From Chloroflexota bacterium (GTDB lineage Bacteria; Chloroflexota; Dehalococcoidia; UBA2979), in the NCBI GenBank assembly GCA_002716405.1, contig PBBA01000006.1, forward strand, positions 134,142-187,965: DNA of 53,824 nt, read 5' to 3'. Of this stretch, positions 9,116-19,771 are shown one piece after another (within the stretch, counting starts at the first letter, position 1; every line of letters begins with the position of its first letter). The notes beneath the pieces are model-generated. The model ran no database searches and was not told where the DNA came from. It saw nothing but the letters and a program-made list of their open reading frames with translations. Made by a program: the position numbers and the translations under genes.

Positions 9116-10981
9116 GTGAATACAAAAAATATACGCCATCAAGTAAGTACACTGCCTAATTCACCAGGTGTATATATTATGAAAAATATTGCTGGCGAAA
9201 TAATATATATTGGCAAAGCCAGTAAATTAAGATCACGTGTCCGTTCCTATTTTGGATCTGCCCGTTCAATGGAACCACGGGTAAAAATTTTAAGTAGGCA
9301 AATTGCAGATATTGAACATATCGTGACAGCTACCCCTACTGAAGCCTTACATTTAGAAGCCACACTAGTAAAACGCCATCAACCTCATCATAATGTGAGA
9401 TTAAAAGATGACAAACATTATCCTTACTTAAAAATTGATATCCAAAATGAATGGCCCCAGGTCACTATTACACGTCGAATCGAATCAGATGGAGCAAGAT
9501 ATTTTGGTCCCTACGCTTCTCCAGGATCGGTAAGAAGATCTCTAGCTGTTGTAAATAAACTTTTCCCTTGGAGATCTTGCACCAAAAAAATTACTGGTAC
9601 GGATGACAGACCTTGTTTGGATTATTTTATTAATCGATGTATAGCACCATGTACAGCGTACTGTTCTAAAGAAGAATACGATGAGGTAATTCAATCAACA
9701 ATTCTATTTTTAGATGGGAAATCAAAGGAGGTGGAGTCAAGACTAATTAATGAAATGAATCAAGCGTCAGCAAAACTTGAATATGAAAAAGCGGCACGTA
9801 TAAGGGACCAATTACATGCAATAGAAAAACTACATGAAAATCAACAACAAATGGTTACGACAACACCTTTGGATGCTGATATTTTTGGATTGTTTAGAGA
9901 ACAAAATGAAACTTGCATCCAAGTATTTTTTGCCCGAGGTACCATGATAGTCGACACTGACTCATTCATGTTAATGGGTACTGAAAATGCAACAAATAGT
10001 GAAATATTGGCAGCTTTTTTGGGGCAGTTCTACGAAAATGCAAATTACATACCAAAAAACATTCTTCTGCCTTCAACACCTGAAGACTTACAAGAACTAG
10101 AGTCAATGCTACGTGTACAAAAAAAAACACAAGTAAACATCATTGTACCGAAGCGAGGACATCGACGTTCACTTGTAATAACTGCAGAAAAAAATGCACG
10201 TGAATCTATGGCAATGCATCACGCACGATGGATATCCGATACTCAAAAAACCGAGGATGCCATCAAACTATTACAGGTAAGCTTAGATCTACCTGAAGAA
10301 CCTCAAAGAATTGAATGCTATGACATTTCGACAATACAAGGCACAAGTACTGTTGGTTCAATGGTTGTGTTTAATCAAGGTAAACCAGTGAAGTCAGAAT
10401 ATAGAAGATTCAAAATTAAATCAGTGGATGGTCAAAATGATTTCGCTTCTATGCATGAATTATTGAACCGGAGATTTAAAAAAATTGCTACCAATATAGG
10501 AGAAAATGGTATTTCAAATATGTCTAATGAAAATGGTGCTGTCGATTCTTGGGGCAAACTACCTGACTTAGTCATTATAGATGGGGGTAAAGGTCAATTG
10601 AGTACTGTATTAGATGTAATGAGAGATCTAGGCTTATCTGATATACCTGTATGCGGTTTAGCGAAGAAAAAAGAGGAATTATTTATAAAAGATCAGTCGG
10701 AACCTATCGAACTACCCCCTTCTTCCGAAGCAATGTACCTCATACAGCGTATACGAGATGAGGCACATCGTTTTGCAATCAATTACCACAGATCTATTAG
10801 GAATAATAATTCGAAAAAATCACTGCTAGATTCAATACAAGGCATTGGTCCTAAGAGAAAAAAATCTCTCTATCAGAAGTTTGGAAGTATTAAAGCAATG
10901 CGTGAAGCAACAATAGAAGATTTATCAAAAACCGAAGGATTTTCAATTAGTTTAGCAAAAGAATTAAAATCCTCACTATAA
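9116..10981 (+). CDS. uvrC: Excinuclease ABC subunit C
   Basis: The 621-residue dual-incision nuclease of nucleotide excision repair, acting with UvrA and UvrB (not in this window). Domains in order are an N-terminal GIY-YIG nuclease (GVYIM at about 18-22 and IIYIGKA at about 29-35), a UVR helical hairpin that binds UvrB (LEYEKAARIRDQL, about 222-234), the RNase H-like second nuclease (ECYDIS; NDFASMHELL; DLVIIDGGKGQL) and a C-terminal helix-hairpin-helix pair (IQGIGPKRKKSL). The start is GTG; the family N-terminus begins only a few residues before SPGVY, which supports it. Confidence 0.97.
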   Translation: MNTKNIRHQVSTLPNSPGVYIMKNIAGEIIYIGKASKLRSRVRSYFGSARSMEPRVKILSRQIADIEHIVTATPTEALHLEATLVKRHQPHHNVRLKDDKHYPYLKIDIQNEWPQVTITRRIESDGARYFGPYASPGSVRRSLAVVNKLFPWRSCTKKITGTDDRPCLDYFINRCIAPCTAYCSKEEYDEVIQSTILFLDGKSKEVESRLINEMNQASAKLEYEKAARIRDQLHAIEKLHENQQQMVTTTPLDADIFGLFREQNETCIQVFFARGTMIVDTDSFMLMGTENATNSEILAAFLGQFYENANYIPKNILLPSTPEDLQELESMLRVQKKTQVNIIVPKRGHRRSLVITAEKNARESMAMHHARWISDTQKTEDAIKLLQVSLDLPEEPQRIECYDISTIQGTSTVGSMVVFNQGKPVKSEYRRFKIKSVDGQNDFASMHELLNRRFKKIATNIGENGISNMSNENGAVDSWGKLPDLVIIDGGKGQLSTVLDVMRDLGLSDIPVCGLAKKKEELFIKDQSEPIELPPSSEAMYLIQRIRDEAHRFAINYHRSIRNNNSKKSLLDSIQGIGPKRKKSLYQKFGSIKAMREATIEDLSKTEGFSISLAKELKSSL

Positions 10982-11113
10982 ATACAAAACATAAATATAT
11001 CTTTTAATAATCCAATATCACAAAGTTTTCACATAAGTAAATAAAATGGGTGCATAGTCAATCTGTACCTGTATACTGCGTTATAAATACAATAACTAGT
11101 TAGGACTGACATA

Positions 11114-12019
11114 ATGCTAAAACGAATTGAAGAGTTTTTACATTACTTATCAGCGGAAAGAGGTTCTCCAAGAAATACAATTGAAGCCTACCAAAATGAT
11201 CTAAACGGTTTGGTCAAATTTGCTGAAAAAAAGAATAATTTTGCTAGTCAAGAAAATCCAATTTCTCGAGAATTAATAGTTAACTATCTAGCTGAACTTA
11301 ACGAACGGCAATACGCTAAATCGACAGTTGCAAGAAAAATCGCTGTGCTCAAATCTTTTTGTACATATTTAATTGATGTCGGAGACATAAATTCCAACCC
11401 TACTACAAACTTAAACTCTCCTAGACCACAAAAAATAATTCCAAAGCCTCTTAGTCCTCAACACGTAGACTTACTCCTCTCGCAACCACTAAAGCTTGAA
11501 ACCCCTGAAGCCGTCCGTGATGCTGCAATGTTAGAATTGATGTACGCTACTGGTATTAGAGTGACAGAGTTAGTTTCTCTTAACCTTGACAGTCTTCATA
11601 TCAAGCCACATCCAGCCTACATCCGATGTGTAGGAAAAGGATCAAAAGAACGTACAATTCCTGTACATGAAAAAGCTGTCCGTGCTATAGACAGATATCT
11701 GGATCAAGGAAGAAACATTCTCCTTAAAGCTAGGTTACAACAAGCATTATTTGTAAATAGACGTGGAGAAAGACTAACTAGACAAGGATTTTGGCTTATT
11801 TTAAAAAATTATGCAAAAACAGCTGGAATCGAATCTCACGTAACACCACATACACTTAGGCATTCTTTTGCAACCCATTTATTACGTGGAGGAGCTTCTA
11901 TCAGAGATGTTCAAGAATTACTGGGACATGCCAACGTCTCAACAACACAGATCTATACGCAGTTGGTAGATCAACATTTACGTGAGGTCTATGAAAATGT
12001 ACATCCACGAGCTAATTAG
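11114..12019 (+). CDS. Tyrosine recombinase XerC/XerD
   Basis: A 301-residue site-specific recombinase for resolving chromosome dimers at dif. The N-terminal SAM-like core-binding domain (about 1-90) is followed by the catalytic domain with R149 (GIRVTEL), K175 (GKGSKER), H246 and R249 (HTLRH), H272 (LGHA) and the nucleophile Y281 (QIYTQL). Length and housekeeping context argue for a chromosomal Xer protein rather than a phage or integron integrase. XerC and XerD cannot be told apart here. ATG with AGGA 8-10 bases upstream. A 132-base AT-rich gap before it shows no dif-like site I can recognise. Confidence 0.93.
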   Translation: MLKRIEEFLHYLSAERGSPRNTIEAYQNDLNGLVKFAEKKNNFASQENPISRELIVNYLAELNERQYAKSTVARKIAVLKSFCTYLIDVGDINSNPTTNLNSPRPQKIIPKPLSPQHVDLLLSQPLKLETPEAVRDAAMLELMYATGIRVTELVSLNLDSLHIKPHPAYIRCVGKGSKERTIPVHEKAVRAIDRYLDQGRNILLKARLQQALFVNRRGERLTRQGFWLILKNYAKTAGIESHVTPHTLRHSFATHLLRGGASIRDVQELLGHANVSTTQIYTQLVDQHLREVYENVHPRAN

Positions 12020-12035
12020 TTAATTCCTTTGATAG

Positions 12036-14256
<2,221 letters not shown>

Positions 14257-14318
14257 AAATTAAAATGATGCCTATAATATATTTGAAACTTTTGACGTCG
14301 AAGTATTAGGGAGTACAT

Positions 14319-15332
14319 ATGTCAATAAGGGTAGGGATTAATGGCTTCGGCCGAACTGGAAGAGCTGCATTTAGAGCGTGGTGGGAAAACAAAAGAAATG
14401 ACTTCGAAATTGTAGCTATCAACCGAGGACCTGTTAACGTTCGTACGCATCTTCTACGTTACGATTCTGATTACGGTCGTTTTCCCGCAGAAATTGTTGA
14501 TGGTAATGATTATTTCACCGTGGATAATCATCAGGTTAGAGTTTTTGATGCAAATAACCCCGCTGAAATTCCTTGGGATGAGGAAAAAGTTGATCTTGTA
14601 ATTGAATCAACAGGTCAATTTAGAACAGCAGATGAGGCAAGGGTACATCTAGGTAAAAGCGTTAAAAAAGTCATCATCTCTGCTCCTGCAAAAAACGAAG
14701 ACTGGACAGTGATTATGGGAATTAACCATGATGAATATTCACCAAGTGAACACAATGTCATCTCTGCGGGATCTTGTACAACCAACTGTGTGGTTTTAGC
14801 AGTAAAAGTTTTACATGATGCTTTTACAATTAACCATGGTTTTATGACGACTGTTCACGCATACACAGGTGATCAAAACCTTGTAGACAATTCTCACAAA
14901 GACCTAAGAAGAGCAAGAGCCGCTGCACTCAATATAGTTCCAACATCTTCAGGAGCTTCTAAAGCTGTTGGCCAAGTTATCCCTGATTTAGCAGGCAAGT
15001 TTGATGGCACTGCATTACGCGTACCTACTCCCACCGTTTCATTAGTTGACCTGACTACAAGTTTAAAGGATACCCCTACTATTAAAGAAATAAATGAAGT
15101 TTTTCAGGAAGCGGCTGAAAATTCTTTGGCACCATACCTTGCATATGAAAAAGATGAACTAGTTTCTACTGATTTCAAAGGAAATTTAGCATCGTGTATT
15201 TTCGACGCCCCTTCCACAATGGTGGTCGATGATCATTTGGTCAAAACCTTAGAATGGTATGACAATGAATGGGGATATTCTTGCCGATTAACCGATGTCA
15301 TTAGCTTAATCGCAGAACGTGGTTTGGTTTAA
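14319..15332 (+). CDS. gap: Glyceraldehyde-3-phosphate dehydrogenase, probably NADP-tolerant
   Basis: A 337-residue phosphorylating GAPDH. The Rossmann motif GINGFGRTGR is at 6-15, catalytic C153 lies in GSCTTNC, H180 lies in TTVHAYTGDQ, and RRARAAALNIVP is the phosphate-site region. At the end of the second beta strand, where NAD-specific enzymes have Asp (VAIND...), this protein has Arg36 (VAINRGP). Loss of that acid normally removes the bar to NADP, and a positive residue there can bind the 2'-phosphate, so NADP or dual use is inferred. The ATG is preceded by GGGAG. ffh starts 4 bases after the stop. Confidence 0.95.
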   Translation: MSIRVGINGFGRTGRAAFRAWWENKRNDFEIVAINRGPVNVRTHLLRYDSDYGRFPAEIVDGNDYFTVDNHQVRVFDANNPAEIPWDEEKVDLVIESTGQFRTADEARVHLGKSVKKVIISAPAKNEDWTVIMGINHDEYSPSEHNVISAGSCTTNCVVLAVKVLHDAFTINHGFMTTVHAYTGDQNLVDNSHKDLRRARAAALNIVPTSSGASKAVGQVIPDLAGKFDGTALRVPTPTVSLVDLTTSLKDTPTIKEINEVFQEAAENSLAPYLAYEKDELVSTDFKGNLASCIFDAPSTMVVDDHLVKTLEWYDNEWGYSCRLTDVISLIAERGLV

Positions 15333-15336
15333 ATAA

Positions 15337-16671
15337 ATGCTAGATTCTTTGACAGCTAAATTCCAAAGCACATTTAAAAAACTAAGTTCAACTGGGAAAA
15401 TTACTGAATCTGACCTCGAATTAGCTCTTAAAGAAGTACGTATAGCACTGTTAGATGCTGATGTTAATTTTCAAGTGGTCCGTGAATTTATCTCTGATGT
15501 AAGAGAGCAAGCTCTAGGGAAAGAGGTTACACAATCAATTACGCCAGGACAACAAGTCATTGGAATTGTCAATCAAGCATTAATCGAAATACTAGGGGGC
15601 AAGTCAGAAAAATTATTCTCACCTAAAAATGCCCCAACTAAGATCATGGTGGTCGGAACTAAGGGTGCTGGAAAAACTACACTTTGTGGTCGCTTAGCAC
15701 TTCGATACAAAAAAGAGGGCTTACATCCTCTCTTAGTGTCTACAGACTTTGACAGAGTTGCTGCTGGTGAACAATTAGAAGCAATTGGGCAACAAATTAA
15801 AGTGCCGGTTTGGGTAGAAGAAAAACAAACCTCATCTTCCGATGTTGCGAATCGAGCTTTAAAACAAGCGCAAAAAATAAATGCAGATGTGATAATTGTT
15901 GACACACAAGGAGCATTATCTCTTGACGATGATCTTGCTGATGATTTAGCAGCTCTAGCAGATACAATTGATCCTTCGGAAATCTTAATAACTGTCGATG
16001 CTATGACCGGACAAGATTCTGTCACTTTAGCCAAACAATTTGATGAAGAAATTGAAGGTACAGGTATCGTAGTCACCAAGGTTGATTCTGATACTCGAGG
16101 TGGTGCAATACTGTCCGTCAGGAAAGTTACAGGACTGCCCATCAAGCTAATTACAACTGGAGAAAAACTTGATGCACTTGAAGAATTTCATCCAGATCGA
16201 ATTGCTTCAAGAATTCTTGGAATGGGTGATGTTGTAACACTTGTAGAAAAAGCCCAAGCAGTATCATCCGAGCAAGACATAAAAAAAACTGTCAACAAAA
16301 TGAAAACTGGTGATTTTAATCTCGAAGATTTTCTCCAACAAATGCAACAAATGAAGAATATGGGGCCACTAACGGGAATTTTAGATCTTATTCCAGGAGG
16401 AAAACAGCTCGCACAGCAAGTGGCAGGAGTAGAGGTTGATAGTAAATTTATAGCACGTAGTGAAGCTATCGTACTGTCAATGACTTTAGAAGAAAGACAA
16501 AATCCTGATATTCTCAATGGGTCGCGAAGAAGAAGAATAGCTAATGGTTCTGGTACCTCACCTGCAGAAGTCAACAGATTACTAAACCAATTTAAGGATG
16601 CAAAAAAAATGATGCAGGCATTAACTACTGGAAAAGGGCAAAACGGACTATCTCGGATACTCGGGTTATAG
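15337..16671 (+). CDS. ffh: Signal recognition particle GTPase Ffh (SRP54), divergent G3 motif
   Basis: A 444-residue SRP54 that binds signal sequences and 4.5S RNA and docks on FtsY at the membrane. The N domain is about 1-95. The G domain has the P-loop GTKGAGKTT at 107-115, D137-x-D-R140 (family DVYR), TKVD at 247-250 and RILGMGDV near 292-299. The M domain (about 310-444) carries the methionine-rich finger, MTLEER and GSRRRRIANGSG for RNA binding. Unusually, G3 reads D-T-Q-G-A (189-193) rather than D-T-A-G-R, so the arginine that contacts nucleotide in the SRP-receptor complex is absent. Its position before rpsP-khpA-rimM is the classic ffh location, so it is probably the only copy. Confidence 0.93.
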   Translation: MLDSLTAKFQSTFKKLSSTGKITESDLELALKEVRIALLDADVNFQVVREFISDVREQALGKEVTQSITPGQQVIGIVNQALIEILGGKSEKLFSPKNAPTKIMVVGTKGAGKTTLCGRLALRYKKEGLHPLLVSTDFDRVAAGEQLEAIGQQIKVPVWVEEKQTSSSDVANRALKQAQKINADVIIVDTQGALSLDDDLADDLAALADTIDPSEILITVDAMTGQDSVTLAKQFDEEIEGTGIVVTKVDSDTRGGAILSVRKVTGLPIKLITTGEKLDALEEFHPDRIASRILGMGDVVTLVEKAQAVSSEQDIKKTVNKMKTGDFNLEDFLQQMQQMKNMGPLTGILDLIPGGKQLAQQVAGVEVDSKFIARSEAIVLSMTLEERQNPDILNGSRRRRIANGSGTSPAEVNRLLNQFKDAKKMMQALTTGKGQNGLSRILGL

Positions 16672-16723
16672 TACGATAACTAGTTCATAAAGTACTATAA
16701 CCAACTTAGTGAAGAGGAAAAAA

Positions 16724-17146
16724 TTGCTAAGAATTCGTTTGCGACGTAATGGAAAGAAAAAACATCCTTACTACAGAGTAGTTATTGCCGATCAGCGTGC
16801 TCCGCGAGATGGTGATTTCATAGAAGTAGTTGGACATTATAATCCCCGAACTCAGCCTAGCACTGTAGTTTTAAATGAGGAAAGGGTTAAGCACTGGATC
16901 GAAATAGGTGCACAACCATCTGAAACAGTCCATAGGGTTCTGCACAAGGCAGGACTTATTACTGCACCACCTCCCCAGCGACCTACAAAACCAACAAAAG
17001 CTGAACAAGAGGCACTCAAGGCATCTGAAGAGTCACCAGACAGCACAGAAGAACAAAATGAAGAGCCTACAGATGAAGGTGGAGACACCTCAGCTGATAA
17101 TGATTCTCCAGAAAATGCTGAAGAGTCAGAGGAATCTACGGAATAA
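16724..17146 (+). CDS. rpsP: 30S ribosomal protein S16 with long acidic C-terminal tail
   Basis: S16 of the small-subunit body. The chosen TTG at 16724 gives MLRIRLRRNGKKKHPYYR, the usual S16 start, with GAAGAGG six bases upstream; the frame is open to a GTG at 16709 but that would put the Shine-Dalgarno inside the gene. Residues 1-80 cover the normal S16 fold (VVIADQRAPRDGDFIE; GHYNP; ERVKHWI; GAQPSETVHRVL). The last 60 or so residues form a proline/lysine linker and then a tail made almost wholly of Glu, Asp, Ser, Thr, Asn and Pro, predicted disordered. Part of the ffh-rpsP-khpA-rimM operon. Confidence 0.95.
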   Translation: MLRIRLRRNGKKKHPYYRVVIADQRAPRDGDFIEVVGHYNPRTQPSTVVLNEERVKHWIEIGAQPSETVHRVLHKAGLITAPPPQRPTKPTKAEQEALKASEESPDSTEEQNEEPTDEGGDTSADNDSPENAEESEESTE

Positions 17147-17158
17147 GAAAGTCACAAT

Positions 17159-17386
17159 ATGAAATCATTAGTCGAGTATATCGCTCGATCGTTAGTTAGT
17201 AATCCAGATAGTGTTGTAGTAACTGAAGAGCACCGTGGCGATAGAGTCATTATGCACCTCCAAGTTGCAGATGAAGATAAAGGTCGTGTCATTGGTAGAG
17301 ATGGCCGTTGTGCAAATGCAATTAGATCTTTATTGCATGTTGCTGCAGTACAAGCTGGTGTCCGAGTTTCTTTAGATATTGATTGA
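17159..17386 (+). CDS. khpA: KH-domain RNA-binding protein KhpA (YlqC family)
   Basis: A 75-residue protein consisting of one type II KH domain with the nucleic-acid binding loop VIGRDGR (about 43-49, GxxG = GRDG). KhpA proteins bind RNA globally, often as a heterodimer with KhpB/Jag, and influence cell division and ribosome biogenesis. The family normally sits between rpsP and rimM, as here. It ends in TGA (17384-17386), which shows that TGA is a stop codon in this genome. Confidence 0.94.
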   Translation: MKSLVEYIARSLVSNPDSVVVTEEHRGDRVIMHLQVADEDKGRVIGRDGRCANAIRSLLHVAAVQAGVRVSLDID

Positions 17387-17402
17387 TAACAAGTACCAAA
17401 AT

Positions 17403-17933
17403 ATGGGAAAGAGACAAGATTTTTCAACAAATTTTGTTACCGTTGGGAAAATCAATCAACCATGGGGAATACACGGACACGTAAAAGTTACACCATTTAC
17501 TGACAACCCAAAGCGTCTAATAATAGGCTCTAGTGTTTATATTGATTCTGAATTAACCGAAATTTTAGATGTACAAAGCCCGCAAGGTTATCCAATTATT
17601 CAATTTGTGGGGTATGAAAATAGAGAATCAGCTGAATCTTTATTAGGTAAATTAATTTCAATAGAGAATGATTTGCTACCAGAATTAGAAATAGACACCT
17701 ATTATATACATGATCTACTCGGACTGAATGTCATGACAACTGAAGGGGCAGTATTAGGCAAAATAGTAGATGTTATTCCTACTGGAGCAAATGACGTATA
17801 TGTCATACGTAACGAAACTAAAAAAGATTATCTTATCCCTGCAACTTCTGAAGTCATTGAAAATGTTAATATTGAAGATGGAAAGATGACTATTAAAGTG
17901 TTGCCAGGATTATTACCTGATCTTGAGATCTAA
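17403..17933 (+). CDS. rimM: Ribosome maturation factor RimM
   Basis: A 176-residue 16S rRNA processing protein that binds S19 and helps mature the 30S head. The N-terminal beta-barrel starts VTVGKINQPWGIHGHVKV, followed by a PRC-barrel (YYIHDLLGLNV; GKIVDVIPTGANDVYVI; LIPATSEVI). The frame opens at a TTG at 17379 overlapping khpA; ATG 17403 is preferred because it gives the usual short lead before the first strand, though neither site has a clear Shine-Dalgarno and coupling to khpA is likely. In many bacteria trmD and rplS follow; here the operon stops and a tRNA comes next. Confidence 0.93.
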   Translation: MGKRQDFSTNFVTVGKINQPWGIHGHVKVTPFTDNPKRLIIGSSVYIDSELTEILDVQSPQGYPIIQFVGYENRESAESLLGKLISIENDLLPELEIDTYYIHDLLGLNVMTTEGAVLGKIVDVIPTGANDVYVIRNETKKDYLIPATSEVIENVNIEDGKMTIKVLPGLLPDLEI

Positions 17934-18004
17934 GTCCGATTACTCAAAAATGATATTTTTAATTCAATATCACATTTCAACTTTCAGGGAAGTTTTTACC
18001 AGCT

Positions 18005-18010
18005 TATAAT
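18005..18010 (+). promoter_or_regulatory. -10 box of the tRNA-Arg(CCT) promoter
   Basis: A perfect TATAAT 21 bases before the mature tRNA 5' end. A weak -35 (TTTCAG, 17982-17987) lies 17 bases upstream of it. Confidence 0.6.
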
Positions 18011-18031
18011 GATCGCTACCTGATTCAAGTT

Positions 18032-18106
18032 GCCCTCGTAGCTCAGGGGACAGAGCATTGGCCTCCTAAGCCATGCGCCCAGGTTCGAATCCTGGCGAGG
18101 GCACCA
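18032..18106 (+). tRNA. tRNA-Arg (anticodon CCT)
   Basis: Acceptor arms GCCCTCG/CGAGGGC pair fully, discriminator A, and CCA is encoded at 18104-18106. The anticodon loop CTCCTAA gives CCT, reading AGG. The T arm is CCAGG-TTCGAAT-CCTGG. The first anticodon-stem pair is a T-T mismatch, otherwise the cloverleaf is regular and closely matches bacterial tRNA-Arg(CCU). Confidence 0.94.
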
Positions 18107-18212
18107 TTTTCCTAATTTTTAATTAAAGATATTGCCTTTCGTATTTTATTCCGAAAGTTTCTGCATTTCTTCTTTTCTTGGTAACATTCGTGATATCTAG
18201 AAAGAAGATGTC

Positions 18213-19523
18213 ATGTTTGAAGAACGTCGTAAAAAATTAATTGGATCACTTAATGCAGAATCAAATTCATGTGCGGCAATATTTGTTAGTAATAGAGAAT
18301 TAATAAGAAATTCAGATGTACTACATAAATTTCGACAGGAATCCAATTTTTACTATCTTAGTGGCTTCGATGAACCTGATTCAATCATCCTTATTCGTCC
18401 CAATCACACTGATGAATATATCATGTTCGTTAGACCACATGACCCAGAAATGGCCATTTGGGTTGGACCTAGGGCAGGTATTGATGGTGTGCAAGAATCT
18501 TACGGTGCCAATGCAGCTTTCCCTATTCACACTTTTGTAGAAAAAATCAATGAACTACTTAGTGAAGTAGATGATATTTTCTATGGCATAGGTTCAGACC
18601 AAGAAATTGATGGAATAATTACAAATTATCTTTCTGCACGACAAAAAAATAGCCACCGTGGGCAAAAAGGTTTTTCTTCGCTCAGAGATCCAAGACCTCT
18701 AGTTGAAAACTTACGAATGTTCAAATCAGATGATGAAATCAAAGCTCTTAAAGAAGCAATACACATCACAGATAAAGGTTTTCAGGTCGCACAAAGCCTT
18801 ACAAAACCTGGATTATATGAATTCCAAATTCAAGCTGCACTAGAAAGTGAATTTCGTAAACTTGGTTCAGTCCGGAATGGATATCCATCTATCGTTGCTT
18901 CAGGACACAATTCTTGCATTCTTCACTACACTACTAACCGTGAGAAACTCAAGGATGGTGATTTACTCCTAATTGACGCAGGTGCAGAATATGACTATTT
19001 CACTGCTGATATAACAAGAACATGGCCTATCAATGGGCATTTTTCTGCGCCACAACGTTATATTCATGACATCGTCCTAGAAGCACAACAAACAGGCATT
19101 CAGCTTGCCAAACCTGGTGCAACGTTAGATGAAATACATTATGGAGTACTAGGAGTTTTAGTTAGGGGATTAATAGAAAGTAATATACTCTCTGGGGCTA
19201 TCGATGAATTAATTGAAAAGCGAGAATACCAAGAATTTTATATGCATTCTACCTCACATTGGTTAGGTATGGATGTGCACGATGTCGGCGATTACCGCAA
19301 TCAAAAAAAAGCCATTACATTGGAGGAAGGAATGTGTTTTACAGTAGAACCAGGGCTATATTTGTCTGCTGAAAATCACAAAATCTCTGAAGAATTCCGA
19401 GGAATTGGTATTCGTATTGAAGATAATATCCTCATAACTAATGACGGTTATGTCAACTTAAGTAAAAACATTCCCTCATCAGCTGAAAAACTAGAAGAAT
19501 TAGTAGGTAGTGCCATTAACTAG
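18213..19523 (+). CDS. pepP: Xaa-Pro aminopeptidase (aminopeptidase P, M24B)
   Basis: A 436-residue aminopeptidase P that removes the residue before an N-terminal Xaa-Pro bond. The N-terminal creatinase-like domain (about 1-165, with SNFYYLSGFDEP) is followed by the pita-bread domain. The dimanganese ligands are all present: D255, D266, H349 (HSTSHWLGMDVHDVG), E379 (TVEPGLY) and E403 (RIED). It is cytosolic, without a signal peptide. It is monocistronic as far as can be seen, between tRNA-Arg and nrdJ. Confidence 0.95.
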   Translation: MFEERRKKLIGSLNAESNSCAAIFVSNRELIRNSDVLHKFRQESNFYYLSGFDEPDSIILIRPNHTDEYIMFVRPHDPEMAIWVGPRAGIDGVQESYGANAAFPIHTFVEKINELLSEVDDIFYGIGSDQEIDGIITNYLSARQKNSHRGQKGFSSLRDPRPLVENLRMFKSDDEIKALKEAIHITDKGFQVAQSLTKPGLYEFQIQAALESEFRKLGSVRNGYPSIVASGHNSCILHYTTNREKLKDGDLLLIDAGAEYDYFTADITRTWPINGHFSAPQRYIHDIVLEAQQTGIQLAKPGATLDEIHYGVLGVLVRGLIESNILSGAIDELIEKREYQEFYMHSTSHWLGMDVHDVGDYRNQKKAITLEEGMCFTVEPGLYLSAENHKISEEFRGIGIRIEDNILITNDGYVNLSKNIPSSAEKLEELVGSAIN

Positions 19524-19627
19524 TGAAAAAACTAACTTACTATCTGTTAATTGAACAACAAATATAAATTAATAGTCGTAAAATCATTCCAGAAATGTTA
19601 AAGTGCTTATATAAATAAACGAATGTC

Positions 19628-19656
19628 TTGACATTTTTGTAACTTTTCGCCATTAT
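19628..19656 (+). promoter_or_regulatory. Sigma70-type promoter upstream of nrdJ
   Basis: A perfect -35 TTGACA (19628-19633), exactly 17 bases, then CATTAT (19651-19656, four of six matches to TATAAT). Transcription would start near 19663, giving a leader of about 128 bases before nrdJ. It is the best-looking promoter in the window. Confidence 0.6.
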
Positions 19657-19662
19657 TTCGAT

Positions 19663-19704
19663 CCCACATGTAGCAAAGTGCTTATGCGGGTTTACATTTT
19701 TTTT
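19663..19704 (+). terminator. Hairpin with T-run in the nrdJ leader (pepP terminator or attenuator)
   Basis: CCC-a-CAT-gt-AGCA, loop AAG, TGCT-t-ATG-c-GGG: ten pairs with small internal loops, then TTTACA and a run of eight T (19697-19704). This has the form of a Rho-independent terminator. It lies 140 bases after pepP, but also just after the putative nrdJ start point, so it could attenuate nrdJ. A second possible promoter (TTTACA 19691-19696, TTATAG 19715-19720) overlaps the T-run and would bypass it. Confidence 0.5.
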
Positions 19705-19749
19705 AGTTACAAAATTATAGGTTTGAATTTTTATCGATAACTACACCAA

Positions 19750-19771
19750 TGTGAAAAAGGTAATTTTCACA
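19750..19771 (+). promoter_or_regulatory. Hairpin next to the nrdJ ribosome binding site
   Basis: TGTGAAAA and TTTTCACA form a perfect 8-pair stem around the loop AGGTAA, ending 5 bases before the Shine-Dalgarno AAAGGA (19777-19782), which itself is 8 bases from the ATG. It could be a protein operator or modulate ribosome access. It matches neither a NrdR box nor a B12-box. Confidence 0.4.

Noticed and set aside
11114-12019. Integron or phage integrase with a neighbouring mobile element
   Set aside because: Length and motifs match chromosomal Xer proteins, and no att repeats, phage genes or cassettes are nearby.
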